A stretch of 52,897 nucleotides of DNA from an uncultured Alkalilimnicola sp. (lineage in GTDB: Bacteria; Pseudomonadota; Gammaproteobacteria; Nitrococcales; AK92): NCBI GenBank assembly GCA_937951875.1, contig CALGAN010000086.1:1-52897 (forward strand), read 5' to 3'. Made by a program: the position numbers and the translations under genes. The notes beneath the pieces are model-generated. The model worked only from the letters and a program-made list of their open reading frames with translations. It did not search any database and was not told the DNA's origin. Within the stretch, counting starts at the first letter, position 1, and the number at the start of each line of letters is the position of its first letter. Shown here piece by piece: positions 37,111 to 47,014 of this stretch.

Positions 37111-37686
37111 ATGGCACGAGAGTACGGTCAGGACTGGGCGGTGGCCATGCCGCCGATGTTTCCGCTGCAGCAGATCGGCTGCATGTGGCTGGACAGCGTC
37201 GAGCAGCTCGCCGATCTGCAGATCGACGTCGCGCGCTCCTACAGCCGCTATGCCTTCAGCCAGCTGCGGGACGCGCTGGAAGTGCGCGATCCGCAGAGCC
37301 TGCAGCGTTATCTGGAGAAGCAGAGCCAAGCCGCCGAGGAGCTGACCCGGCGGATTTCCGAGGACGCCGAACGGGCGCTGCGGATGGGGCAGACCCTGAG
37401 CCAGCGCGGCATGCGCCTGGTGCAGCGCGGCGGCGAGGTGGCGGCGGCCGGCGTCCGCGAGGGCTTCGCTCAGGAGCTGCACCGGCACACGGGGCCGTCC
37501 GAGCAGCGCCAGGCGGCCACCGACGCCAGCCAGCTGGCTATCCCCAACTACGATGAGCTGAACGTCGACGACATCCAGCAGCAGCTGGACAAGCTCAGCA
37601 AGGAGCAAATTCGCCAGCTCAGCGAGTACGAGCGCCGGAATAAGAACCGCAAGGTGCTCAACGAAGCCTTTCAGCGCCGTCTGTAG
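37111..37686 (+). CDS. Phasin-like protein with C-terminal helical domain
   Basis: 191 residues. Residues about 22-115 form a phasin-type helical bundle (SVEQLADLQIDVARSYSRY, LQRYLEKQSQAAEELTRR), as in proteins coating polyhydroxyalkanoate granules. The last 50 residues (IPNYDELNVDDI to NRKVLNEAFQRRL) look like a separate short helix-pair domain of the type YDxLNVDxI...LSxEQ...YExRNKNRK. GGAGG lies 6 nt before the ATG. No PHA synthase is in the window, so granule association is inferred. Confidence 0.72.
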   Translation: MAREYGQDWAVAMPPMFPLQQIGCMWLDSVEQLADLQIDVARSYSRYAFSQLRDALEVRDPQSLQRYLEKQSQAAEELTRRISEDAERALRMGQTLSQRGMRLVQRGGEVAAAGVREGFAQELHRHTGPSEQRQAATDASQLAIPNYDELNVDDIQQQLDKLSKEQIRQLSEYERRNKNRKVLNEAFQRRL

Positions 37687-37698
37687 GTCGTCCGTGCA

Positions 37699-37718
37699 GG
37701 GCCCGCGCCGGCGGGCCC
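37699..37718 (+). terminator. Hairpin after the phasin-like gene
   Basis: GGGCCCGC / GCGGGCCC, 8 bp with a GCCG loop, 13 nt after the stop. No T-run; possible terminator or 3' stabiliser. Confidence 0.4.
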
Positions 37719-37800
37719 CGGCGGCAGACGGTATTGCGCGGCCATGCCCGGCCGGGTGAAATGGTCGATATCACAATAATTCGACCTCCCTACCGAAGCC

Positions 37801-39345
37801 ATGCGCAAGCTGCTTTTGTCCGTCGTGCTGCTGGCGGCCGCTTTGAGCGGCTGCGCCACCAATCCCGTTACCGGCAAGACCGAGCTCAGTCTGCTGCCGG
37901 AAAGCACGGAGATCGAGCTCGGTCAGAGCAATTATCAGCCGATGCTGCAGGCGCAGGGCGGCGAATATGTCCTCGATCCGCAGCTAACGGCCTACGTCGC
38001 CGAGATCGGCCACAAGCTGGCCAAGGTCAGCGACCGTCCGCACCTGCCGTACGAGTTCGTGGTCGTCAACGATTCCATCCCCAACGCCTGGGCGCTGCCG
38101 GGCGGCAAGATCGCCGTCAACCGCGGCCTGCTGGTGGAACTCAACAATGAAGCCGAGCTGGCGGCGGTGCTGGGCCATGAGATCGTCCATGCCGCTGCCC
38201 GTCATGGCGCCAAGAGCATGGAGCGCGGCTTGCTGCTGCAGGTCGGTGTGATGGCGGTCGGTTTGGCGGCGCGCAACGAGGATTACGCGCCACTGCTGGT
38301 GGGCGGCGCCGGGGTGGCCGCCAACCTAGTGGCGAGCAAGTACGGCCGCGACGCCGAGCTGGAGGCGGACCGCTACGGCATGCACTACATGGCTAGGGCC
38401 GGCTACGAACCGCAGGCCGCGGTCGATCTGCAGGAAACCTTCGTGCGGTTGTCGCAGGGTCGGCAGAGCAACTGGCTGGAGGGGCTGTTCGCCAGCCACC
38501 CGCCGTCCGAAGAGCGCGTGGCGGCCAACCGCGCCACCGCCGCCACCCTGCCGCGCGGCACGCTGGGCCGCGAGACCTATCAGGCCAAGATCGCCGGCCT
38601 GCTCAAGAGCAAGGAAGCCTACGCCCAGTACGACGCCGGTCGCGCCGCGCTGGCCCGCAAGGATACCGCCGCCGCCCTGGCCGCGGCCGAGAAGGCGATC
38701 GAGCTGGAGCCGCGCGAGGCGCTGTTCTACGGCCTCAAGGCCGACGCGCTGGCCAGCGGCAACAAGCTGACCGAGGCCAAGCGCTTCTACGACGAGGCGA
38801 TCAAGCGCAACGACCGCTACTACGCGTTCTACCTGCAGCGCGGCCTGCTGCGTAAGCAGCTGAACGATCCCGGCGCCCGCCAGGATCTGGAGCGCAGCGC
38901 CGAGCTGCTGCCCACGGCCCAGGCGCATCACGCGCTGGGGCAGCTGGCGCTGGCCAGCGGCGACCGGGCCGCCGCCAGCCGCCATTTCGCCCTGGCCGCC
39001 GAGTCGAACAGCGCGCTCGGTCAGGAAGCGGCGGCGCAGCTGGCGCGGCTGCAGCTGCCCGAGCAGCCGGCGCGCTACCTGCAGGCGTCGGCCGCCGAGG
39101 TGCGCGGCGGTGCGGTGGCGCTGGCCGTGCGCAACGCCTCGCCGCTGCCGGTGCGCGACGTGGTGCTGCGCGCCAGCTTGCGCGACGATCGCGGGCGGCT
39201 GGTGCGGGAGCAGCCGGTGCGGCTGACCGGCGTGCTGGCACCGGGGCAGACGGTGCTGGTCAACACCGCGCTGGGGCCGGTGAAGGACCGCAAGGATCTG
39301 CGGCGGGTGACGGTGGAGGTGCAGGCGGCGCGGGTGGCGGAGTAA
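37801..39345 (+). CDS. M48 metalloprotease lipoprotein with TPR repeats
   Basis: 514 residues. A lipoprotein signal ends in LSGC (Cys19). The M48 core has the HEIVHAAARHG zinc motif (HExxH) and the third ligand Glu in DAELEADRYGMHYM. C-terminal TPR-like helices (about 265-420) and a final beta domain (about 430-514) follow. Related to BepA/LoiP-type outer-membrane quality-control proteases; domain layout suggests an envelope protease. No ribosome site is obvious before the ATG at 37801. Confidence 0.9.
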   Translation: MRKLLLSVVLLAAALSGCATNPVTGKTELSLLPESTEIELGQSNYQPMLQAQGGEYVLDPQLTAYVAEIGHKLAKVSDRPHLPYEFVVVNDSIPNAWALPGGKIAVNRGLLVELNNEAELAAVLGHEIVHAAARHGAKSMERGLLLQVGVMAVGLAARNEDYAPLLVGGAGVAANLVASKYGRDAELEADRYGMHYMARAGYEPQAAVDLQETFVRLSQGRQSNWLEGLFASHPPSEERVAANRATAATLPRGTLGRETYQAKIAGLLKSKEAYAQYDAGRAALARKDTAAALAAAEKAIELEPREALFYGLKADALASGNKLTEAKRFYDEAIKRNDRYYAFYLQRGLLRKQLNDPGARQDLERSAELLPTAQAHHALGQLALASGDRAAASRHFALAAESNSALGQEAAAQLARLQLPEQPARYLQASAAEVRGGAVALAVRNASPLPVRDVVLRASLRDDRGRLVREQPVRLTGVLAPGQTVLVNTALGPVKDRKDLRRVTVEVQAARVAE

Positions 39346-39355
39346 GGCCGCCCAC

Positions 39356-39772
39356 TCAGCGCAGGTGGCGCGCCAGGCCGTTCATCATCCGCACCAGCTC
39401 GTCGAAGCTATTGGGCTTGACCAGATAGTCCGCGGCGCCCAAGCGGGTGGCGCGCTCGAGATCCTTCGGATAGGACGAGGTGCTGAGCACCACCACCGGG
39501 ATCGACGCCAGCGCCGGTTCCTGTTTCATGAACGCCAGCAGATCGTGGCCGGAGCCGTCGCCGAGGTTCAGGTCCAGCAGCACCAGCGCCGGCGCCTGCT
39601 CCGGCGTCTGGGCGAAGGTGCGCAGGCGTTCCTCGCCTTCGCGGAAGGATTTGGCGCTGTCCAGGCGCACGTCGAGCGCGCTTTCCTGAAGGGCGATGCG
39701 GGTGAGCAAAATCGCTGCCGGGTCGTCGTCGACGAGCAGGAGGCGGGGGCGCTGCTGATCGCTAGCGGTCAT
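39356..39772 (-). CDS. Single-domain response regulator
   Basis: 138 residues, receiver domain only (Rcp1-like). Acidic pocket LLVDDDPAA, phospho-acceptor Asp in LVLLDLNLGDGSG, Thr/Ser in VVLSTSSYP and Lys in YLVKPNSFDEL. No output domain, so it probably acts by protein contact, with an unlinked kinase. It converges on the M48 gene, 10 bp away. Confidence 0.92.
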   Translation of the reverse strand: MTASDQQRPRLLLVDDDPAAILLTRIALQESALDVRLDSAKSFREGEERLRTFAQTPEQAPALVLLDLNLGDGSGHDLLAFMKQEPALASIPVVVLSTSSYPKDLERATRLGAADYLVKPNSFDELVRMMNGLARHLR

Positions 39773-40016
39773 CGTAAGGAGGCGGATTCCTATTGCTATG
39801 GTTCCGGCGCGGCGCCGAAACCGTTGTCCTTTGCTCGCCGCCGGCAGTCGAAAGTCGCATGGTAGCTTCGGCGGTTGCCCGAATCCAGGACGGGGTCGCG
39901 TTTATACGCCCGGATTTCGTCGGAAATCGGCGTCGCGCCGGATCGGGAAGGACGCGCGGCGCCGCACGCCGAAGCGCGGCCAACGCCGCGGCGCGGACGC
40001 TCTGCGCTGACGGTCG

Positions 40017-40616
40017 TCAGTGCGTGCGCTGGCTCGGCCGCTGGCCCTGTCCGGCCCGCACGCGGCGCAAATGATGGCTTTCGGCGAACTCCTCGATCAT
40101 CTTGCGATTGAAGGCCGGTAGGTCGGCGGGCTTGCGACTGGTGATGAGGCCCTTGTCGACCACGACCTCCTGATCCACCCAGTTGGCGCCGGCGTTGCTG
40201 AGATCGGTGCGAATCGACGGCCAGGAGGTGACGGTGCGGCCGCCGACGACGTCAGCCTCCACCAGCAGCCACGGGCCGTGACAGATGGCCGCCACCGGCT
40301 TGCCGGCGTCGAGGAAGTCGCGGGCGAAGGCCACCGCCTTGGGCAGGATGCGCAAGTTGTCGGGGTTCATCTGCCCGCCCGGCAGCAGCAGCGCGTCGAA
40401 GTCGTCGGCGCTGGCCTGCTCCAGCGGCAGGTCGACGGGGAACTCGTCGCCCCACTCCACGTGGTTCCAGCCTCTGACCTTATCCTCGTTCGGCGAGACC
40501 AGCACCGTCTCCGCCCCTTCGGCTTCCAGCGCCTTGCGCGGTTCGGTCATCTCGACTTGCTCGAAGCCGTTGGCGATGAGTATGGCGACCTTCATCCCTT
40601 CCAATCGATGCGGCAT
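40017..40616 (-). CDS. PfpI/DJ-1 family protein (class I glutamine amidotransferase-like)
   Basis: 199 residues. MKVAILIANGFEQVEMTEPRKALE is the family start. The nucleophile elbow is AICHGPW (Cys-His). Family members act as stress-related deglycases, glyoxalases or peptidases; the activity cannot be chosen here. The ATG at 40616 has AAGGAGG 7 nt upstream; an internal Met eight residues later is the usual family start. The Arg/Gln-rich C-terminal tail is longer than usual. Confidence 0.9.
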   Translation of the reverse strand: MPHRLEGMKVAILIANGFEQVEMTEPRKALEAEGAETVLVSPNEDKVRGWNHVEWGDEFPVDLPLEQASADDFDALLLPGGQMNPDNLRILPKAVAFARDFLDAGKPVAAICHGPWLLVEADVVGGRTVTSWPSIRTDLSNAGANWVDQEVVVDKGLITSRKPADLPAFNRKMIEEFAESHHLRRVRAGQGQRPSQRTH

Positions 40617-40772
40617 GACGGATCCTCCTTGCCGGGGGCTGTGCGCCGCGGCGGCGCGCTCGGGTGCGGGGCCGTGCCGTCGGCGCGGCTCCATTACTCC
40701 ATTAGAAGATTCTGGGGAGTGAGAAATTGGGGGAGCGGCGGCCAAAGCCAAGCGCGGCGGCGCCGAAGGTGC

Positions 40773-41186
40773 TCAGAACAGCACCAGCAGCTGGCGGGCG
40801 ATGAAATAGCCGACCGCCGCCACCGCGGCGGTGGGAATCGCCACCGCCGCGGCGCGACCGCCGGGCGAGGCGGCGCGCCAGCGCCGATAGGCGCTGCGCG
40901 CCAGCCGCCGGCCGGAGAGCTCGATCCAGTCGAGCAGACGCGCGACCAGCAGCGACTCCCGGGCGAGCAGCGCCGCGCCCAGGCCGATGGTCAGCCAGCC
41001 CGGGCCGGGCGTTACCAGCATCACCACACCGGCCAGCACGATCAGTATGCCCACCGTGACGTGCAAGGCGCGTCGGTATACCGAGCGGCCGCGTTCTGCG
41101 GCGCGGCAGCGACGATACCAGTTGCGAAAGCGCCGGCCGGGCAGGCTGCGCTTGATCTGCGTCCACTCTTCGCGGAAAGCAGTCAT
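40773..41186 (-). CDS. PGPGW-motif transmembrane protein
   Basis: 137 residues. Two helices around ALHVTVGILIVLAGVVMLV and TIGLGAALLARES flank the family hallmark TPGPGWLTI, and a further C-terminal helix (AAVAIPTAAVAAVGYFIA) follows. Basic N-terminus. Function unknown. The ATG at 41186 has AGGA 8 nt upstream; an upstream extension in frame is not supported. Confidence 0.82.
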   Translation of the reverse strand: MTAFREEWTQIKRSLPGRRFRNWYRRCRAAERGRSVYRRALHVTVGILIVLAGVVMLVTPGPGWLTIGLGAALLARESLLVARLLDWIELSGRRLARSAYRRWRAASPGGRAAAVAIPTAAVAAVGYFIARQLLVLF

Positions 41187-41307
41187 CGAACGATTCCTGG
41201 ATTCGCGTTCCTGAAGCTGGTTCCTACTCGACCATGGGACAACCGGAAGCGGGAGAAGCTCCCGGACCCCGGCAATATGCATATGAGGAAGAAGTCTAAC
41301 GCCGCTG

Positions 41308-41337
41308 TTGTGGCTGTCTTTCGGTACGACCTATGAT
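41308..41337 (+). promoter_or_regulatory. Sigma-70 promoter candidate for the siroheme reductase gene
   Basis: TTGTGG (41308-41313, 3/6) and TATGAT (41332-41337, 5/6) with an 18-bp spacer, about 75 nt before the start codon. No operator recognised. Confidence 0.42.
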
Positions 41338-41417
41338 GCGCCGCGACCGAAGGCGGTAGGTGCGGTTTTGCCCGCTCGCCGTCGACAGTTCGATGTTCAC
41401 AACAGACGGGTGTCGCC

Positions 41418-43724
<2,307 letters not shown>

Positions 43725-43736
43725 TAAGGAACACCG

Positions 43737-44309
43737 ATGGATCTGCACAAGTTCGGTTTCAAGTTTTTCGCCGCGGACGCCGAGCGGGTCGATCTGCTGG
43801 CCCTCATTCCGGTGTTCCACCGCTGGATCCAGACCGACGCGTTGCCCGATCTGCTGCTGGATGTCGGCGACTACAGCCATCTGCCGGCCGGTCCGGGCAT
43901 CATCCTGGTGGCGCACGAGGGCACCTATGGCTTCGATGAGGCCGGTCACCGGCGCGGCGTGCAGTACTACAGCAAGCGCCCGCTGAGCGGCGATCTGCCC
44001 GAGCGGCTGGCGACGGTGGCGCGCAAGACCCTGCTGGCGGCGCGCCTACTCGCGGACGAGCCCGAGCTCAACGGCGCGGTGCGCATTCCCGGCAACGAGC
44101 TGCGGTTCTTCGCCAACGATCGGCTGATCGCGCCCAATACCGACGAGGCCTACGCCGCGCTGGAGCCGGCGCTGCGCAGCTTCCTGGACCGGTTGTACGC
44201 CGGCGCGCCCTACACCATCGAGCGCGAGCCCGATCCGCGCGAGCGGCTGGGCGTGACGGTGCGCACCGAACAGCCGGTGGCGCTGGAAGCGCTGCTGGAA
44301 CGGCTCTGA
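43737..44309 (+). CDS. Unrecognised protein co-transcribed with the siroheme reductase
   Basis: 190 residues, soluble, no signal peptide. Starts MDLHKFGFKFFAADAERVDLL. Prominent conserved-looking blocks are LLDVGDYSHLPAGPGIILVAHEG, HRRGVQYYSKRPL and ELRFFANDRLIAPNTDEAY. A ribosome site AAGGAA precedes the ATG and the gap to the reductase is 12 nt, so both are surely one operon, ending at a terminator. I cannot assign a family; the context suggests a role in assembly or activity of the reductase. Confidence 0.72.
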   Translation: MDLHKFGFKFFAADAERVDLLALIPVFHRWIQTDALPDLLLDVGDYSHLPAGPGIILVAHEGTYGFDEAGHRRGVQYYSKRPLSGDLPERLATVARKTLLAARLLADEPELNGAVRIPGNELRFFANDRLIAPNTDEAYAALEPALRSFLDRLYAGAPYTIEREPDPRERLGVTVRTEQPVALEALLERL

Positions 44310-44347
44310 GCCGCGCGCCGGGTGGCCGGCGGGACGACGACTCCACG

Positions 44348-44371
44348 GGCCCGGCGTTGTCGGGCCTTTTT
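44348..44371 (+). terminator. Intrinsic terminator of the reductase operon
   Basis: A 6-bp GC-only stem GGCCCG / CGGGCC with a 7-nt loop and five T directly after it. It lies 39 nt after the stop codon. Confidence 0.8.
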
Positions 44372-44538
44372 CATGCTCATGAGCCGTCGGCGGGGGAGAT
44401 GCCGATGGCTCACTGTTCCGCACAGCGTCAATGGCGCTAGGATAGCGAGTCGTGCCAGTGTGGCCGCCCGGGCGCGCCATCTTGGTCACGGAGCTTGGAG
44501 CCGCGTTGGCTCGCTGATCGGATCGGACGGGGCCGGCC

Positions 44539-45444
44539 ATGAGCGCCACCATTCCCAGAACGCCTACCTATTCGCCACCCCGGCGTCCGCTGCTGGTCCA
44601 GGGGCAGGGGGGGCAGCCCAAGTTGTTGCTGCGCGCCGCCGACGGCGCCAGCGCCGAGGTCTACCTGCACGGCGGGCAGCTCACGTCCTGGCGACCGGCC
44701 GGCGGCGACGAGTGCCTGTTCCTGAGCAGCCAGGCCGACTTCGGTGAGGACGCCGTCATCCGCGGCGGCGTGCCGGTCATCTTTCCCCAGTTCGGCACCG
44801 AAGGCCGCCTGCCCAAGCACGGCTTCGCCCGCCAGCTCGACTGGGAGCTGGAGTACGCCCGCGAAACCGCCGACGGCGGCGCCACCGTGACCTTGCGTCT
44901 GACCGACAGCCGGGCCTCCTGGGCCTTGTGGCGCCATCGGTTCGTGGTCGACGTGACGGTGACCGTGAGCGGTAACCGGCTGGTGCAGCAGCTGACCGTG
45001 AAGAACGACGGCAAGAAGCGCTTCCGCTTCACCGCCGCGCTCCATACCTATCTGCGGATCCTCGACATCGCCGCGGTGTCGCTGCGTGGCCTGCACGGCC
45101 GCCGCTACCGCGATCAGTGCAGCGGCGAGGAGCGCGAGGAACGCTCGGAAGTCTTGACCGTGGCTGGCGAGTTGGACCGGGTCTATCTGGACGTGGCTGA
45201 CCCGCTGGTGGTGTGCGACGGCGAGCGCCGCATCGAACTGACCATGTCCGGCTTCTCCGATGTGGTGGTATGGAACCCCGGGCCGGAGCGGGCCGCGGCG
45301 CTGCCGGATCTGGAACCGAGCGGCTATCGTCGGTTCCTCTGCGTCGAGCCGGCGGTGGTCGGGCGGGCGGTTTGGCTGGAGCCCGGCGCCAGCTGGGTCG
45401 GCGTTCAGCAGCTGCGCATGGAGCGGATTCAGGAAACGCCGTAA
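44539..45444 (+). CDS. D-hexose-6-phosphate mutarotase (YeaD-like)
   Basis: Aldose-1-epimerase-superfamily enzyme that interconverts anomers of glucose 6-phosphate. 301 residues. GGVPVIFPQFG, LPKHGFARQLDWEL, ALHTYLRI (catalytic His) and FLCVEPAVV (catalytic Glu) are typical of YeaD proteins. Extra N-terminal Pro-rich residues (about 1-17) are variable. Monocistronic between two intergenic gaps. Confidence 0.9.
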   Translation: MSATIPRTPTYSPPRRPLLVQGQGGQPKLLLRAADGASAEVYLHGGQLTSWRPAGGDECLFLSSQADFGEDAVIRGGVPVIFPQFGTEGRLPKHGFARQLDWELEYARETADGGATVTLRLTDSRASWALWRHRFVVDVTVTVSGNRLVQQLTVKNDGKKRFRFTAALHTYLRILDIAAVSLRGLHGRRYRDQCSGEEREERSEVLTVAGELDRVYLDVADPLVVCDGERRIELTMSGFSDVVVWNPGPERAAALPDLEPSGYRRFLCVEPAVVGRAVWLEPGASWVGVQQLRMERIQETP

Positions 45445-45534
45445 GCGGCGGCCGTCGCCCCGGCGGCGGCACGCTGCTGGGCGCGGCGATTTCACCTGCG
45501 CAGTCGAAGCGCCAAGTCGCCTCCCGGCGAGCCG

Positions 45535-45576
45535 TTGACCTGCGTCAACAGCCATCTCCCCTACTGGAATTAAGGT
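45535..45576 (+). promoter_or_regulatory. FNR-type site and -10 box of ompW
   Basis: TTGAC-CTGC-GTCAA (45535-45548) is a perfect palindrome of the FNR/CRP superfamily type; the FNR consensus differs only at the inner base of each half. A -10-like TAAGGT lies at 45571-45576, exactly 32 bp centre to centre, the class II activation spacing. Predicted start near 45583, about 40 nt before ompW. Confidence 0.6.
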
Positions 45577-45622
45577 TTTCGTCAGCTCCGTTCCCAAGAC
45601 AATTCGAGTAGGAGACATGACG

Positions 45623-46306
45623 ATGGCTAAGCAGATTCGCCGGGCGCTCTCCGTTGCTGGTTTGGCGGCGCTTGCCGCGTTCGGCGCCGACCAGGCGGCC
45701 GCGGCCGAGAAGGGAGACTGGCTCGTTCGCGTGGGCGTGACGGCGGTGCGGCCCAACGACGACAGCGGGCGCGTCAATGTCCAGGGCCTTGGCCCGCTCG
45801 ACGGCACCGGCGTGACCGTCGACAACGACACGCGGCCGAGTTTCACGATCGGCTACATGCTCACCGATAACCTGGCGCTCGAGCTGATCGGCGCGCTGCC
45901 GTTCAAGCATGACATCGGCGGCAAGGGGCTGGGCATCGATGACATAGGCTCCACCAAGCATCTGCCGCCGACGCTCAGCCTGCAGTACCACTTCAACGTG
46001 ACGCCGGCCTTCAAGCCCTACGTCGGCGCCGGCCTCAACTACACGATCTTCTTCGAAGAAAAGCTCAGCGGCGCGGTGCGCGATAACCTCGGCTTCACCA
46101 AGATGGAGCTCGACAACTCGCTCGGCTGGGCGCTGCAGCTCGGCGCCGACGTCGAGCTGGGCGGCGGCTGGCTGCTCAATGCCGACGTCCGCTACATCGA
46201 CATCGGCACCGAGGCCACGCTCAAGGCGCCGGATGGCTCTCGGGCCAAGGTCGACGTCGACATCGACCCCTGGGTGTTCACCTTGGCCGCGGGCAAGCGC
46301 TTCTAA
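45623..46306 (+). CDS. ompW: OmpW-family outer-membrane protein
   Basis: Eight-stranded beta-barrel forming a narrow hydrophobic channel. 227 residues. A signal peptide (about 1-27, ending QAAAA) precedes EKGDWLVRVGVTAVRPND, LTDNLALELIGALPFKHDI and PYVGAGLNYTIFF; the last residue is Phe. The second ATG (45623) is preferred over 45617 because AGGAG lies 8 nt upstream of it and only 2 nt before the first. In E. coli ompW responds to FNR, matching the upstream palindrome. Confidence 0.92.
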   Translation: MAKQIRRALSVAGLAALAAFGADQAAAAEKGDWLVRVGVTAVRPNDDSGRVNVQGLGPLDGTGVTVDNDTRPSFTIGYMLTDNLALELIGALPFKHDIGGKGLGIDDIGSTKHLPPTLSLQYHFNVTPAFKPYVGAGLNYTIFFEEKLSGAVRDNLGFTKMELDNSLGWALQLGADVELGGGWLLNADVRYIDIGTEATLKAPDGSRAKVDVDIDPWVFTLAAGKRF

Positions 46307-46324
46307 GCCAAGCCCGCGCTTTTC

Positions 46325-46360
46325 CCGGCGCCGCCTCCCGGCGGCGCCGGTCCTTCTTCC
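46325..46360 (+). terminator. Terminator after ompW
   Basis: A perfect 11-bp stem CCGGCGCCGCC / GGCGGCGCCGG with a TCCC loop, followed by TCCTTCTTCC. Very stable stem; the tail is pyrimidine-rich but interrupted. Confidence 0.65.
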
Positions 46361-46468
46361 GCTCGCTCCGCTCGCGCACCGGCGGACGCGAACCGCTCGG
46401 CATACCGCGCCGGCGCCTGTCGCTAAGCTGCCCTCTCCCTGGCTTCGTTGGCCAAACGGCTTCAAGAT

Positions 46469-46594
46469 ATGCGCAACTGTTTGACGCTTTGGTTGGTATC
46501 GCTGGTATTCGGAGCGAGCCTGGTGGCGGCCGCGGTCGGCGAGCCCGGCGCACCGGCTGGCTCGCTCCCGGGAGACGTGGATGGCGGACACTGA
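46469..46594 (+). CDS. Possible 41-residue exported peptide
   Basis: MRNCLTLWLVSLVFGASLVA looks like a signal peptide, followed by a Gly/Pro/Ala-rich tail of about 20 residues ending DVDGGH. Its last 14 bp overlap the next gene, which starts at 46581. No strong ribosome site upstream. It may be a leader gene that couples translation, or not a gene at all. Confidence 0.38.
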   Translation: MRNCLTLWLVSLVFGASLVAAAVGEPGAPAGSLPGDVDGGH

Positions 46595-46898
46595 CGATGT
46601 GGCACCCGGTTGGCTGCTTGGCCGTTGGCGCCTGCAGCGGGCCGAGGAAGGTTTGGAGCTGCTGCCCGATACGGTGATGGAGTTCCGCGAGCACGGCGAG
46701 CTGGTCTATACCATCACCGTGCAGGAACGGCAGGCGGTTTTCAGCCTCCGCTACCGGCTCGACCGGGATCGTCTGCGCACCGTCCATCCGGACGGCGGCC
46801 ATCGCGCCGAGGCCGGCGTCTGGCTGGCCGGTTCGGGTACGCTGGAGCTGGATTTCGGCGGGCGCAAGGCGTGGTTCGAGCGCGAGCGCCTCAACTGA
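46581..46898 (+). CDS. Small hypothetical protein, lipocalin-like beta fold
   Basis: 105 residues, no signal peptide. It opens with a WLLGRWRLQRAEEG strand and continues with alternating beta segments (TVMEFREHGELVYTITV, FSLRYRLDRDRLRTV, TLELDFGGRKAWFERERL), a pattern like small lipocalin-type domains that begin GxW. GGAG lies 6 nt before the ATG, inside the preceding small frame. Function unknown. It converges on argH. Confidence 0.6.
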   Translation: MADTDDVAPGWLLGRWRLQRAEEGLELLPDTVMEFREHGELVYTITVQERQAVFSLRYRLDRDRLRTVHPDGGHRAEAGVWLAGSGTLELDFGGRKAWFERERLN

Positions 46899-46972
46899 TC
46901 GGCGGCGTCGCGATCGAGCCGCGCTGACGAAGCCCGGGGGCGGGTCTGATGGCCGCCTAACGGCCGGCGCCA

Positions 46973-47002
46973 CGCCCCAAGGCCGGTCGCGGCCTCGGGG
47001 CG
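46973..47002. terminator. Hairpin between converging small gene and argH
   Basis: CGCCCC-a-AGGCCG and CGGCCT-c-GGGGCG form a 12-bp stem with one internal mismatch and a 4-nt loop. No T-run on either strand; a convergent terminator is possible. Confidence 0.45.
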
Positions 47003-47014
47003 CGGGGATGGCGG

